A stretch of 64,000 nt of DNA. Origin: Psychrobacter immobilis. GTDB lineage: Bacteria; Pseudomonadota; Gammaproteobacteria; Pseudomonadales; Moraxellaceae. The position numbers were made by a program, and so were the translations under genes. Under the pieces are notes generated by a model. It saw only the letters and a program-made list of their open reading frames with translations. It was not told where the DNA came from and made no database searches. The stretch lies in contig NZ_CAJGZJ010000009.1 of assembly GCF_904846225.1 (NCBI RefSeq), positions 46,731 to 110,730 on the forward strand, in the 5' to 3' direction. The first letter of the stretch is position 1. Every line of letters begins with the position of its first letter. Below are positions 56,533 to 64,000 of this stretch, in pieces.

Positions 56533-58221
56533 ATGAGCAAAAATAAAAATAATAAGACTGAACCAGCAGCACAAGCAGTCAGTGCACAATTTAGCCCGCA
56601 GGTTATCAAGCAATATTTAACTCCCAACCCGTTAAATCCGTTTTCTATGGATGAAGATTCGCTTAGATTGGCACTGGTCACGGCTCAATATGCCTTGCGA
56701 GCAACGCGGCAAGCAGAGCCAACCACCATTAATAAACCAACAGGGCTGTTGGTATTAGTTAATGGCATGGAGCAGGCAGGCAAAGGTACCGCCGTTAAGC
56801 AGCTGAGGGAGTGGGTAGACCCGAGGCTGCTTAAGGTTGAGGCTACCATTGGTTACTGTCCATTAGTGCATCAACCGATTTGGCAAGCGCATACCAAGAC
56901 GATGCCGCGTTATGGTGATGTGATGGTTTATTTTGGCAACTGGTATGCTGACCTTCTCTATAACGTCATGCGTATGGCAATGTCAGACAGTAAAAGCGAT
57001 GATAAACCGTCAAAAAATAAAAATGATGAAAGCCCGCTTCCTATTGCGAAATGGCAAGCATATCTACAGCAGCAATTGATTGAATTACAAACATTCGAAA
57101 AAGACCTTGCCGCCAATCAAACCAAACTATTGAAGTGCTGGTTTCATGTTGACATCGGAACATTACAAACACGGCTAAATGATGACGAAGCAGATCCACA
57201 ATTTTTGTATCAGATTGACTGGAATGATAAAAAAGTGATCGAAACATTCAATGAAGTAGCAGCGATTTTGTTACGACAGCAGGATGATTGGATTATTATA
57301 GATGGTGACGATAAATCTCAAGCCGCCAATCATTTCTGTCATGAGGTGTTGCATGCCATGCAAACTGCGCTATTGAGTAGTAAACCCAATAAGTCACTGT
57401 CTAATAAACCGTTTAATAAAAAGACCTCTCATAAATCAAACGCCGATAAAAGTTCTAAACAAAAACGTCAGCCAAAAACATTCGAACCTGTAAAAATACC
57501 AAAATACTTAAAAGATATCGAGGGCTCAAGGATAGATAAGTCTGACTATCATGATGCGCTTGCTGCAAAGCAAGCTCGTCTCGCTGAGCTGCTACGCGCG
57601 CGCGACGGTCGTCATATCGTTTTTGCTTTTGAGGGGATGGATGCTGCTGGCAAGGGCGGTGCAATCAAAAGATTGGTGGCGCCACTCGACCCACGTGAGT
57701 ATCAAATTTATAATATCAGTGCGCCAATGTTATACGAAGCACAGCATCCTTATCTATGGCGGTTTTGGACAAGGCTACCAAACGAGCAAACAGAACGCAT
57801 CAGTCGTATCGCCATTTTTGATCGCACTTGGTATGGGCGCGTGTTGGTTGAGCGGATTGAAGGATTTGCAAGTGATGACGAGTGGCAGCGTGCTTATGAT
57901 GAAATTAATCGGTTTGAGTCGGATTTGATCGAAGCAGGGACAATCGTCATAAAATACTGGTTGGCTATCGACAAAAAGGAACAGCTTAAACGTTTTGAGG
58001 ATCGTAAAGAGACACCGCATAAGCAATTTAAATTAACAGATGATGATTGGCGTAACCGTGATAAATGGTCAGAATATGTGCAATCTGCCGCTGACATGCT
58101 CGCACGTACTGACACAGCAGACGCGCCATGGTGTGTGATAGCAACCAATGAGAAGCGCCAAGCACGGTTAGATGTGTTAGATCATGCAATCAAGCAGCTA
58201 TCAGAAGCAGACGTAAGATAA
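56533..58221 (+). CDS. Tandem-domain polyphosphate kinase 2 (polyphosphate:AMP phosphotransferase type)
   Basis: Two PPK2 domains are joined. The N-terminal domain has a P-loop at residue 78 (GMEQAGKGTAVKQLREWVDPR), and the C-terminal domain has one at residue 368 (GMDAAGKGGAIKRLVAPLDPR) with the lid FDRTWYGRVLVERIEG. This architecture is that of class II PPK2 (Pap), which makes ADP from AMP with polyphosphate; usually only the C-terminal half is active. A Lys/Ser/Asn-rich linker lies near residues 285-320. The start MSKNKN is chosen with AGG about 12 nt upstream; two earlier ATGs abut the AGG. A Pit transporter gene follows. Confidence 0.9.
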   Translation: MSKNKNNKTEPAAQAVSAQFSPQVIKQYLTPNPLNPFSMDEDSLRLALVTAQYALRATRQAEPTTINKPTGLLVLVNGMEQAGKGTAVKQLREWVDPRLLKVEATIGYCPLVHQPIWQAHTKTMPRYGDVMVYFGNWYADLLYNVMRMAMSDSKSDDKPSKNKNDESPLPIAKWQAYLQQQLIELQTFEKDLAANQTKLLKCWFHVDIGTLQTRLNDDEADPQFLYQIDWNDKKVIETFNEVAAILLRQQDDWIIIDGDDKSQAANHFCHEVLHAMQTALLSSKPNKSLSNKPFNKKTSHKSNADKSSKQKRQPKTFEPVKIPKYLKDIEGSRIDKSDYHDALAAKQARLAELLRARDGRHIVFAFEGMDAAGKGGAIKRLVAPLDPREYQIYNISAPMLYEAQHPYLWRFWTRLPNEQTERISRIAIFDRTWYGRVLVERIEGFASDDEWQRAYDEINRFESDLIEAGTIVIKYWLAIDKKEQLKRFEDRKETPHKQFKLTDDDWRNRDKWSEYVQSAADMLARTDTADAPWCVIATNEKRQARLDVLDHAIKQLSEADVR

Positions 58222-58309
58222 TGCTTTTTTTATAATAAAATATGCCTATTTATAAGGCTTCATAAACAGGTATTTACACCTCAGATCGTCTATGTAAAGA
58301 GCACATCAT

Positions 58310-58342
58310 TGAGACTCAAATGACAGTGTTATTTGAGTCTCA
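58310..58342 (+). terminator. Perfect hairpin after the PPK2 gene (T run absent)
   Basis: TGAGACTCAAAT and ATTTGAGTCTCA form a perfect 12-bp stem with a 9-nt loop, 88 bp after the stop codon. Without a T run it may be a 3' mRNA stabiliser or a Rho-assisted end rather than an intrinsic terminator. Confidence 0.45.
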
Positions 58343-58462
58343 CACTGATAGTTACAAATCTTGTAATATCATCATGCATTATGTGATTATATTTAATATA
58401 ATAGGCGCGTAATTGCACCTGTTATGCATTAAACTACTTTATTAAACAGAGTGGCTTTATTG

Positions 58463-58661
58463 TTGACATGAGTTATGTTATTGATATAAGTACGTTAATA
58501 ATGCCAACAAAGATCGTTACAGTACCAGTCACCGATATTAAAAGTATTAAGATCAAAAGCACCATTACGAAAGTTAAAATATTAATTCAATAATGTCACT
58601 ATGAAATATCTAAGCCGCAAGATGCTGTAATCAGACGATTGAGCAATATTACTTGCGGCTT
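58463..58661 (+). promoter_or_regulatory. Promoter-like pair and distal hairpin in the PPK2-Pit gap (possible small RNA or long leader)
   Basis: TTGACA (58463-58468) and TATAAG (58485-58490) are 16 bp apart. About 120 bp later AAGCCGCAAG and CTTGCGGCTT (58612-58661) form a perfect 10-bp stem around a 30-nt loop. The 644-bp gap has no gene I can support. The segment might be an untranslated RNA or the pit leader. Confidence 0.35.
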
Positions 58662-58865
58662 TGTGACGTATTGAGCGATGTGTTTTTACCTTAATGAATT
58701 GATTTAAGTAAGATTAAACATAAAAAATTCAGTGAAAACGCTAGCATGGTTTATCAAAACAGTCGTAACAAAGTTCGTCATTTAAAAAGCACATTGTTCA
58801 CTTTATCTATGCAATGTCATCAATCACATATAATTTCAATCAGCTTACGCAGGACGTATTAACGT

Positions 58866-60473
58866 ATGGGTATTAGCAACAGTTCTACAGAACCAACCAA
58901 AGCAGTCGGTTCTATGAGAATCAATCTATTTTTTGCCATTTTACTGATTGCGATGACCACTTACTTTTTGTGGTGGGGTCTAGATTACACTATGCATCAG
59001 CAGACGACGCTATTTATTGTAGCGACTGCTTTTGGTGTGTTTATGGCATTCAATATCGGTGGTAACGATGTCGCCAACTCTTTTGGTACGTCAGTAGGGG
59101 CGGGGACTTTAACGATTCCGCAAGCGTTGGGTATCGCAGCGATATTTGAAGTGTCGGGAGCCGTGCTGGCAGGCGGTGAAGTGACAGATACGATTCGAAG
59201 TGGCATTGTCGATTTAGATGGTCTATCAGTGACGCCCAACCAGTTTATTTATGTCATGCTCTCAGCACTCATCGCAGCCGCATTTTGGCTGTTGTTCGCG
59301 ACCAAAAAAGGTTTGCCCGTTTCGACCACTCACGCCATTATCGGCGGCGTTGTTGGTAGCTCCATTGTGTTAGGTATCACATTAGGCGGTACCGAAATGG
59401 CACTATCTACTGTGAATTGGGGCACGATTGGAACGATTGCAATTTCTTGGGTTATATCACCACTGCTAGGCGGGGTCTTTTCTTACCTTTTATATGGCCA
59501 GATTAAGAAAAACATCATTGAATATAATGATAAAACAGAGGCGCACATTGCGGTTCTGAAGGGCAATAAAAAAACGCTAAAGCATAACCATAAAGAGTTT
59601 TTAGATGGTTTGACGGAGTCAGAGCAGCTGGCTTATACGTCAGCGATGTTACGTGATCAAGAGATCTATAAAGATGATGATTGTGTCGTTGAAGATTTAG
59701 AAACTGACTACTACAAAAAGCTTTATGAAATTGAGAACGAGCGCGGTAATCTTGATACCTTAAAAGCACTTAAGCAATGGGTTCCTATTATTGCTGCTGC
59801 AGGTGGTGCGGTTATGACTTCCTTGGTTGTATTTAAGGGTCTTCAAAACGTCAATAGTGGTTTGACGACGCTACAAGGCTTTTTAATCATGGGCATGATA
59901 GCGGCGCTTGTGTGGCTTGCGACCTTTATTTATACCAAAAGTATTCGCGGGAAACACAAAGAAGATTTGACCAAAGCGACATTTATTATGTTTAGCTGGA
60001 TGCAAGTCTTTACCGCATCGGCCTTTGCTTTTAGTCACGGCTCAAATGATATCGCCAACGCGGTTGGTCCTTTTGCAGCGATTATGGACGTTATTCGTAC
60101 CAATAGCGTTGCGACAGAAGCCGCTGTACCACCTGCTGTCATGCTGACTTTTGGTGTGGCACTTATCGTGGGTCTTTGGTTCATTGGTAAAGAAGTCATT
60201 CAAACAGTCGGTACCAATTTGGCAAAAATGCATCCTGCTTCTGGCTTCTCGGCTGAACTGGCTGCTGCTGCTGTGGTTATGGGTGCATCTACGATGGGTC
60301 TGCCCGTATCGAGTACACATACATTAGTTGGTGCGGTACTTGGCATCGGTATGGTTAATAAAGACACTAACTGGGCGTTAATGAAACCGATTGGCTTGGC
60401 ATGGATTATAACCCTTCCTGCGGCGGCGGCGATGTCAGCACTCAGTTATGTTATATTAAGCAACATCTTTTAA
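58866..60473 (+). CDS. Inorganic phosphate transporter, Pit family
   Basis: Pit proteins are low-affinity metal-phosphate:H+ symporters of the inner membrane. The two inverted family signatures are visible: MAFNIGGNDVANSFGTSVGAG in the N-terminal half and SHGSNDIANAVGPFAAI in the C-terminal half, with GLPVSTTHAIIGGVVG and GLPVSSTHTLVGAVLG. About ten membrane helices flank a cytoplasmic hydrophilic loop of about 90 residues (about 225-305). The 535 residues are normal for the larger form. AGGA lies 11 nt before the ATG. Confidence 0.93.
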   Translation: MGISNSSTEPTKAVGSMRINLFFAILLIAMTTYFLWWGLDYTMHQQTTLFIVATAFGVFMAFNIGGNDVANSFGTSVGAGTLTIPQALGIAAIFEVSGAVLAGGEVTDTIRSGIVDLDGLSVTPNQFIYVMLSALIAAAFWLLFATKKGLPVSTTHAIIGGVVGSSIVLGITLGGTEMALSTVNWGTIGTIAISWVISPLLGGVFSYLLYGQIKKNIIEYNDKTEAHIAVLKGNKKTLKHNHKEFLDGLTESEQLAYTSAMLRDQEIYKDDDCVVEDLETDYYKKLYEIENERGNLDTLKALKQWVPIIAAAGGAVMTSLVVFKGLQNVNSGLTTLQGFLIMGMIAALVWLATFIYTKSIRGKHKEDLTKATFIMFSWMQVFTASAFAFSHGSNDIANAVGPFAAIMDVIRTNSVATEAAVPPAVMLTFGVALIVGLWFIGKEVIQTVGTNLAKMHPASGFSAELAAAAVVMGASTMGLPVSSTHTLVGAVLGIGMVNKDTNWALMKPIGLAWIITLPAAAAMSALSYVILSNIF

Positions 60474-60509
60474 TATCGATCTAAAATTTATTAATTCAGT
60501 AAATATAAT

Positions 60510-60549
60510 AAAAAACGCTTATCGGCATGATGCCGATAAGCGTTTTTTA
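60510..60549. terminator. Bidirectional terminator between the Pit gene and the aminotransferase gene
   Basis: AAAACGCTTATCGGCA and TGCCGATAAGCGTTTT form a perfect 16-bp stem with T6 on the plus strand and T5 on the minus strand. Confidence 0.9.
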
Positions 60550-60563
60550 TATTAATTCAACGT

Positions 60564-62213
60564 CTAGTCCGTTCCAAATTGCTGACGTTTTTTAGCAAAG
60601 AAGCGATCTAAGCGATCCATCGCATCTTCTAAGTCATTCAAGTTTGGCAAAAATACCAAGCGAAAATGATCGGGCTTGTCCCAATTAAACCCTGTGCCTT
60701 GCACCATTAAGACGTTCTCCTCAATCAGCAGATCCATCATAAATGCCATATCGTCTTCGATAGGATAAATCTTGGGATCAATTTTTGGGAAGCAATAAAA
60801 CGCGCCTTGTGGCATAGTGCAAGAAATCCCTTTGATGGCATTGAGCCGCGACACCGCCATTTCACGTTGCTTGTATAGACGACCTTTTTGTGAGGTCAAA
60901 TCCTTCATGCTTTGATGACCGCCCATCGCGGTTTGGATCGCATACTGTCCTTGGACATTTGAGCACAAGCGCATAGAGGCCAGCATATCTAGGCCTTCGA
61001 TAAAGTCTGTCGCGTGATGCTTCTTACCCGATACCATCATCCAACCAGCTCGAAAACCAGCAATACGGTGCGATTTTGACAAGCCATTGTAGGAGAGGAC
61101 AAGCACATCGTCAGTCAAGGTGCTCATCGGCGTATGTACTGTATCGTCATAAAGAATACGATCGTAAATCTCATCGGCCATAATGATTAAGTCATGCGCT
61201 TTAGCGATTGCAATAATTTGTCGCAATAATTCATCGCTATATAGTGCGCCTGTCGGATTATTGGGATTAATCACCACAATACCCTTTGTTTTAGAGGTGA
61301 TTTTAGACTTTATGTCCTCAATATCAGGGTGCCAGTTATCCTCTTCATTACAGCGATAATGTACGGCTGTACCACCAGATAGATTGGCCGCTGCCGTCCA
61401 AAGCGGGTAGTCTGGCATCGGAATCAAGACCTCATCACCGTCGTTCATCAACGCTTGCATGGTCATCACAATCAGCTCAGAGACCCCATTACCGAGATAA
61501 ACATCACGAACATCGACTGCTGATAACAATCCTTTTGATTGGTAATACTGCAATACCGCCTTACGTGCTGAAAAAATCCCTTGCGAATCCGAGTAACCGG
61601 TTGCCTCAGATAAATTCATCGCCACATCACGCAAAATCTCATGAGGAGCTTCTAAGCCAAAGGGGGCAGGGTTGCCCACATTTAGCTTTAATATACGTTT
61701 GCCCTCTGCCTCCATTTTATTGGCAGTCTGTAATAGGGGGCCGCGAATATCGTAGCAAACGTTTTGTAGTTTATCAGATTTTTTAATCGTGTTCATAGAG
61801 TGACCACTCATCGGGTTGTTTTGTGAATGCTTGCGAGTATCAGAGGATGGGATTGATGTATTTATTTGAGTATTATTTTTATCCTCAGGCTGTACATGTG
61901 CGCCCATAGCGCCATTCGGATTTTTACTCTCTTGTGAAATACCGTTTATTGAATTTGTATTATCATGAGCTTCATTTTGAAGCTCACCACGCAATAGATA
62001 GCCTTCGCTACAGCCTAAAAGGCGCGCCAGCGTTGGTAACTTGGATGAGACAATGCCATTGGTGCCTCGCTCCCAATTAGAGATTGCGCCGCGGCTAACC
62101 TTTGCACCTGCGGCTGTCATTGCTTGCGCCAATTGCTCAGCAGTAAGACCTTTGTCACGGCGCAACTTTACTAGCCGTTCAGCTTGTGTGTCTTTATCTT
62201 TGGCATCGACCAT
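60564..62213 (-). CDS. XRE-type helix-turn-helix / AlaA-like aminotransferase fusion
   Basis: An N-terminal XRE/Cro helix-turn-helix (LVKLRRDKGLTAEQLAQAM, recognition helix VSRGAISNWERG, then LPTLARLLGCSEGYLL; about residues 12-75) is joined by a Ser/Asn-rich linker of about 70 residues to a complete fold-type I aminotransferase. The latter shows YDIRGPLLQTANKMEAEGKRILKLNVGNPAPFG, VVINPNNPTGALYS, and SYNGLSKSHRIAGFRAGWM with the PLP lysine at Lys380, and strongly resembles alanine aminotransferase AlaA. The length of 549 residues equals HTH plus linker plus a usual about 405-residue AlaA. GAG lies 8-11 nt before two adjacent ATGs. Operator-like dyads lie upstream (62305-62391). Confidence 0.87.
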   Translation of the reverse strand: MVDAKDKDTQAERLVKLRRDKGLTAEQLAQAMTAAGAKVSRGAISNWERGTNGIVSSKLPTLARLLGCSEGYLLRGELQNEAHDNTNSINGISQESKNPNGAMGAHVQPEDKNNTQINTSIPSSDTRKHSQNNPMSGHSMNTIKKSDKLQNVCYDIRGPLLQTANKMEAEGKRILKLNVGNPAPFGLEAPHEILRDVAMNLSEATGYSDSQGIFSARKAVLQYYQSKGLLSAVDVRDVYLGNGVSELIVMTMQALMNDGDEVLIPMPDYPLWTAAANLSGGTAVHYRCNEEDNWHPDIEDIKSKITSKTKGIVVINPNNPTGALYSDELLRQIIAIAKAHDLIIMADEIYDRILYDDTVHTPMSTLTDDVLVLSYNGLSKSHRIAGFRAGWMMVSGKKHHATDFIEGLDMLASMRLCSNVQGQYAIQTAMGGHQSMKDLTSQKGRLYKQREMAVSRLNAIKGISCTMPQGAFYCFPKIDPKIYPIEDDMAFMMDLLIEENVLMVQGTGFNWDKPDHFRLVFLPNLNDLEDAMDRLDRFFAKKRQQFGTD

Positions 62214-62304
62214 CATTATCTCAATGTTCTTAATCAATAGATTTGTAATAGCTAAAATACGAGAGACAAAATATAAAAATTATCTAGCGTTAATCTAGGA
62301 CTAA

Positions 62305-62391
62305 TGCAAGATATTATTGCATATATCCTTTCAATACAAGCTTGTATATAAGTTATTTTAAAATCAATTACGAATGTAAGAATATCTTGCA
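62305..62391. promoter_or_regulatory. Operator-like dyads upstream of the HTH-aminotransferase gene
   Basis: Two 17-bp dyads share the pattern TGYAAGA-N3-TMTTGCA: TGCAAGATATTATTGCA (62305-62321) and TGTAAGAATATCTTGCA (62375-62391), centres 70 bp apart. Between them is a perfect 14-bp palindrome ATACAAGCTTGTAT (62334-62347). Also AATGCAAGATATT (62303-62315) recurs inverted at 62381-62393. The sites lie 92-178 bp before the fusion gene and about 305 bp before msrB. That the fusion's own HTH binds them is inference. Confidence 0.5.
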
Positions 62392-62696
62392 TTTATAAGG
62401 AAGAATACTGCTCTTCTCTTATTTTTGATACTTTACACAAGTAATTTTACTAAAATTATGATGGCGTTACCTTTTTACTCATTGATACTCTAAGATAATT
62501 TGTTATATTTTACTCATCTGTATGCTTTCAAAGCCCCGCGTTCCAATCCGAATGTCATTTTTTGAGATAAGACTTGAATATTGAGTAGATAACCAAAAGA
62601 TAAAACACATCGTTTTTATAAAAATATAGCGATGAAGCTTTAATAGTAGATTAAACGCAGCAGAGTAGATAATAAATACCTCAATAAGGATAAGTT

Positions 62697-63122
62697 ATGC
62701 AAGACAATCAACTTAGCAAAGAAGAAATTACCCAATTGACCGAAGCAGATTGGAAAGAGCGCTTAAGTGCTGACGAGTATCATGTAATGCGTGAGAAGGG
62801 TACAGAGCGACCATTCACAGGCGTTTACAACGATGCTACTGATGATGGTATCTATCGCTGCAAAGGCTGTGGTGCTAGCTTATTTGACTCAACCAGCAAG
62901 TTTAATGCCAGCTGTGGTTGGCCAAGTTTTGATCAAGGAATCGATAACAGTGCGATCGAAGAGCACGTCGATAATTCACTGGGCATGACTCGAACAGAAG
63001 TCACCTGCAGCAACTGCGGTGCACATTTGGGCCATGTTTTCCCAGACGGACCGCAAGAGACCACGGGTATGCGCTATTGCATCAACTCAGTGTCTATCGA
63101 TCTAGACAAATCTGAAAAGTAG
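62697..63122 (+). CDS. msrB: Peptide-methionine (R)-S-oxide reductase MsrB
   Basis: MsrB repairs methionine-R-sulfoxide in proteins. The zinc cysteines are Cys55/Cys58 ([11 protein letters not shown]) and Cys104/Cys107 ([16 protein letters not shown]). The catalytic Cys128 lies in [11 protein letters not shown], and the substrate-pocket CGWPSFDQ is present. The 141 residues are normal. AAGGA lies about 7 nt before the ATG. There is no msrA nearby. The following gene is a glutathione peroxidase, but a terminator separates them. Confidence 0.96.
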   Translation: MQDNQLSKEEITQLTEADWKERLSADEYHVMREKGTERPFTGVYNDATDDGIYRCKGCGASLFDSTSKFNASCGWPSFDQGIDNSAIEEHVDNSLGMTRTEVTCSNCGAHLGHVFPDGPQETTGMRYCINSVSIDLDKSEK

Positions 63123-63164
63123 TTTCGAATATAACTAGTAGATTACATTACTCAAAAAGTATAT

Positions 63165-63191
63165 AAAGGAAGCACGTGAGGCTTCCTTTTT
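63165..63191 (+). terminator. Intrinsic terminator of msrB
   Basis: AAAGGAAGC and GCTTCCTTT arms with a 7-nt loop are followed by T5, 43 bp after the stop codon. Confidence 0.82.
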
Positions 63192-63330
63192 AATGATTAG
63201 CACTATCTACTACGCAGATTGAAAATTATCACGTAGATTGAAAAGTAGTATTATTCAAAAGCACTATTGTTTAAAAGCACCCAAAGATATTAAAAATATT
63301 AAAAATAACCAATCAATTTAAGGATAAATG

Positions 63331-63816
63331 ATGAGCACTGTTTATGATTTTACCGCTGAGCGCATGGATGGCAGTCCGCAAGCTTTTTCTGACTATAAAG
63401 ATAAGGTAGTGCTGATCGTCAATACCGCGAGCAAATGTGGCTTTACGCCGCAGTTTGAGGGATTAGAAGCACTGTATAAGCAATATGAAGAACAAGGTTT
63501 GGTCGTCGTCGGTTTCCCTTGTAATCAGTTTGGCAGCCAAGACCCAGGCAGCAATGACGAGATTGGTGCGTTTTGTCAAAAGAACTATGGCGTCAGTTTC
63601 CCAATGATGGCAAAAGTTGATGTAAATGGCGCAGAGGCTCATCCAATCTATAAATGGCTTAAAGATCAAAAGGGCGGCTTACTGACAGACGGTATTAAGT
63701 GGAATTTTACGAAATTCTTAGTTGATAGTAAGGGGCAGGTCATTGATCGTTATGCGCCCACCACCAAGCCAGAAGCAATTAGATCTGATATCGAACAAGC
63801 GTTAGCCAGTAAGTAA
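63331..63816 (+). CDS. Glutathione peroxidase family protein (Cys type, BtuE/Gpx-like)
   Basis: This thiol peroxidase has the peroxidatic Cys36 in NTASKCGFTPQFEGL, the Gln/Asn partner region GFPCNQFGSQDPGSN, and WNFTKFLVDSKG with the catalytic Trp and Asn. Bacterial members usually use thioredoxin despite the name. The 161 residues are normal, without a signal peptide. I start at the second of two adjacent ATGs, which lies 6 nt after AGGA; the first is only 3 nt away. Confidence 0.94.
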   Translation: MSTVYDFTAERMDGSPQAFSDYKDKVVLIVNTASKCGFTPQFEGLEALYKQYEEQGLVVVGFPCNQFGSQDPGSNDEIGAFCQKNYGVSFPMMAKVDVNGAEAHPIYKWLKDQKGGLLTDGIKWNFTKFLVDSKGQVIDRYAPTTKPEAIRSDIEQALASK

Positions 63817-63932
63817 TCGTTTAAGTCGCAAATTATTGGTTTTGTATAAAAATATAAAACCAATAAAAACATATGCTTGTCACCATGAGCAATAAAAACA
63901 TCTAAAATATGTAAAAAAAGGGCAAATACTAT

Positions 63933-63960
63933 TTGACAGCCATGTGTAAATCTATATAAT
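63933..63960 (+). promoter_or_regulatory. Consensus sigma-70 promoter at the right edge
   Basis: A perfect TTGACA (63933-63938) and a perfect TATAAT (63955-63960) are separated by 16 bp, 117 bp after the glutathione peroxidase gene. No start codon with a ribosome binding site follows before the window ends. Such strength fits a stable-RNA or highly expressed gene just beyond the window. Confidence 0.8.
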
Positions 63961-64000
63961 ACACACCCACAGCAAGGGGACTTAATTAAGTTCTGTGTTG

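Noticed and set aside
58770..58800. Pho-box-like TCGTAAC/TCGTCAT repeats before the Pit gene
   Set aside because: The repeat spacing is 12 rather than 11 bp and the match to CTGTCAT is weak.

Overview
The window reads as a chromosomal segment of a gammaproteobacterium of the family Moraxellaceae, most probably Psychrobacter. This is inferred from the gene set, from moderate-GC coding sequence with AT-rich gaps, and from Asn/Gln/Ser/Thr-rich extensions on several housekeeping proteins. No database was searched. Almost everything is core metabolism. I see no transposase gene, prophage, CRISPR array, tRNA or rRNA gene.

Layout. 1-9.5 kb: lolA, then a leftward block of scpB, scpA, an O-methyltransferase, trpS, an LpxL/HtrB acyltransferase, the rplM-rpsI operon with a clear promoter and leader, rsmD and mrdA (PBP2). 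9.9-17 kb: a DUF445 membrane protein, the ccmF-ccmG-ccmH-ccmI cytochrome c maturation operon, and adk. 17-25 kb: secB, grxC, a YibN-like rhodanese, rsgA, orn, lpxH, a cyclophilin and glnS. 25-31 kb is the most accessory part: a frameshifted phospholipase-D-like gene, a TerD/TerA-type protein, a 1-Cys peroxiredoxin, a GST-like protein and a META/DUF4377 lipoprotein, with repeats between them. 31-43.7 kb: ruvC, fxsA, a 6S RNA gene on the minus strand, gpmI, a carboxyl-terminal protease, a GacA-like regulator with pilS-pilR, pbpG, thiE and a DksA-type zinc-finger protein. 44-50 kb: pgk, an Ala-rich lipoprotein, fba, ruvA and ruvB. 50-64 kb: a D-lactate/glycolate-type FAD dehydrogenase, the ubiE-ubiJ-ubiB ubiquinone genes, a conserved hypothetical, a double-domain PPK2, a Pit phosphate transporter, an XRE-HTH/aminotransferase fusion, msrB, a glutathione peroxidase, and a consensus promoter at the right edge that probably starts a gene outside the window.

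Functional themes. Envelope biogenesis: lolA, lpxL, lpxH, mrdA, pbpG. Respiration: ccmFGHI, ubiEJB, FAD dehydrogenase. Triose-phosphate metabolism: gpmI, pgk, fba. Peroxide and oxidative repair: Prx, Gpx, MsrB, Grx. Recombination: ruvA, ruvB and ruvC, not in one operon. Phosphate and polyphosphate: PPK2 and Pit. Type IV pilus control: pilSR.

The main non-textbook content is noncoding. One family of short palindromic repeats (TATAGTC...GACTATA ends, about 70-145 bp) occurs at least eleven times. A MITE-like family with GGCGTGTC ends flanked by TA occurs four times plus two remnants. A third inverted-repeat element sits between ruvA and ruvB. Repeats supply the stop codons of ruvB and the META lipoprotein, one element is nested inside another before pgk, and one lies between ubiE and ubiJ. 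The best protein-level candidate for a little-described system is the XRE-HTH/alanine-aminotransferase fusion, whose upstream region carries two matching 17-bp dyads and a perfect 14-bp palindrome.
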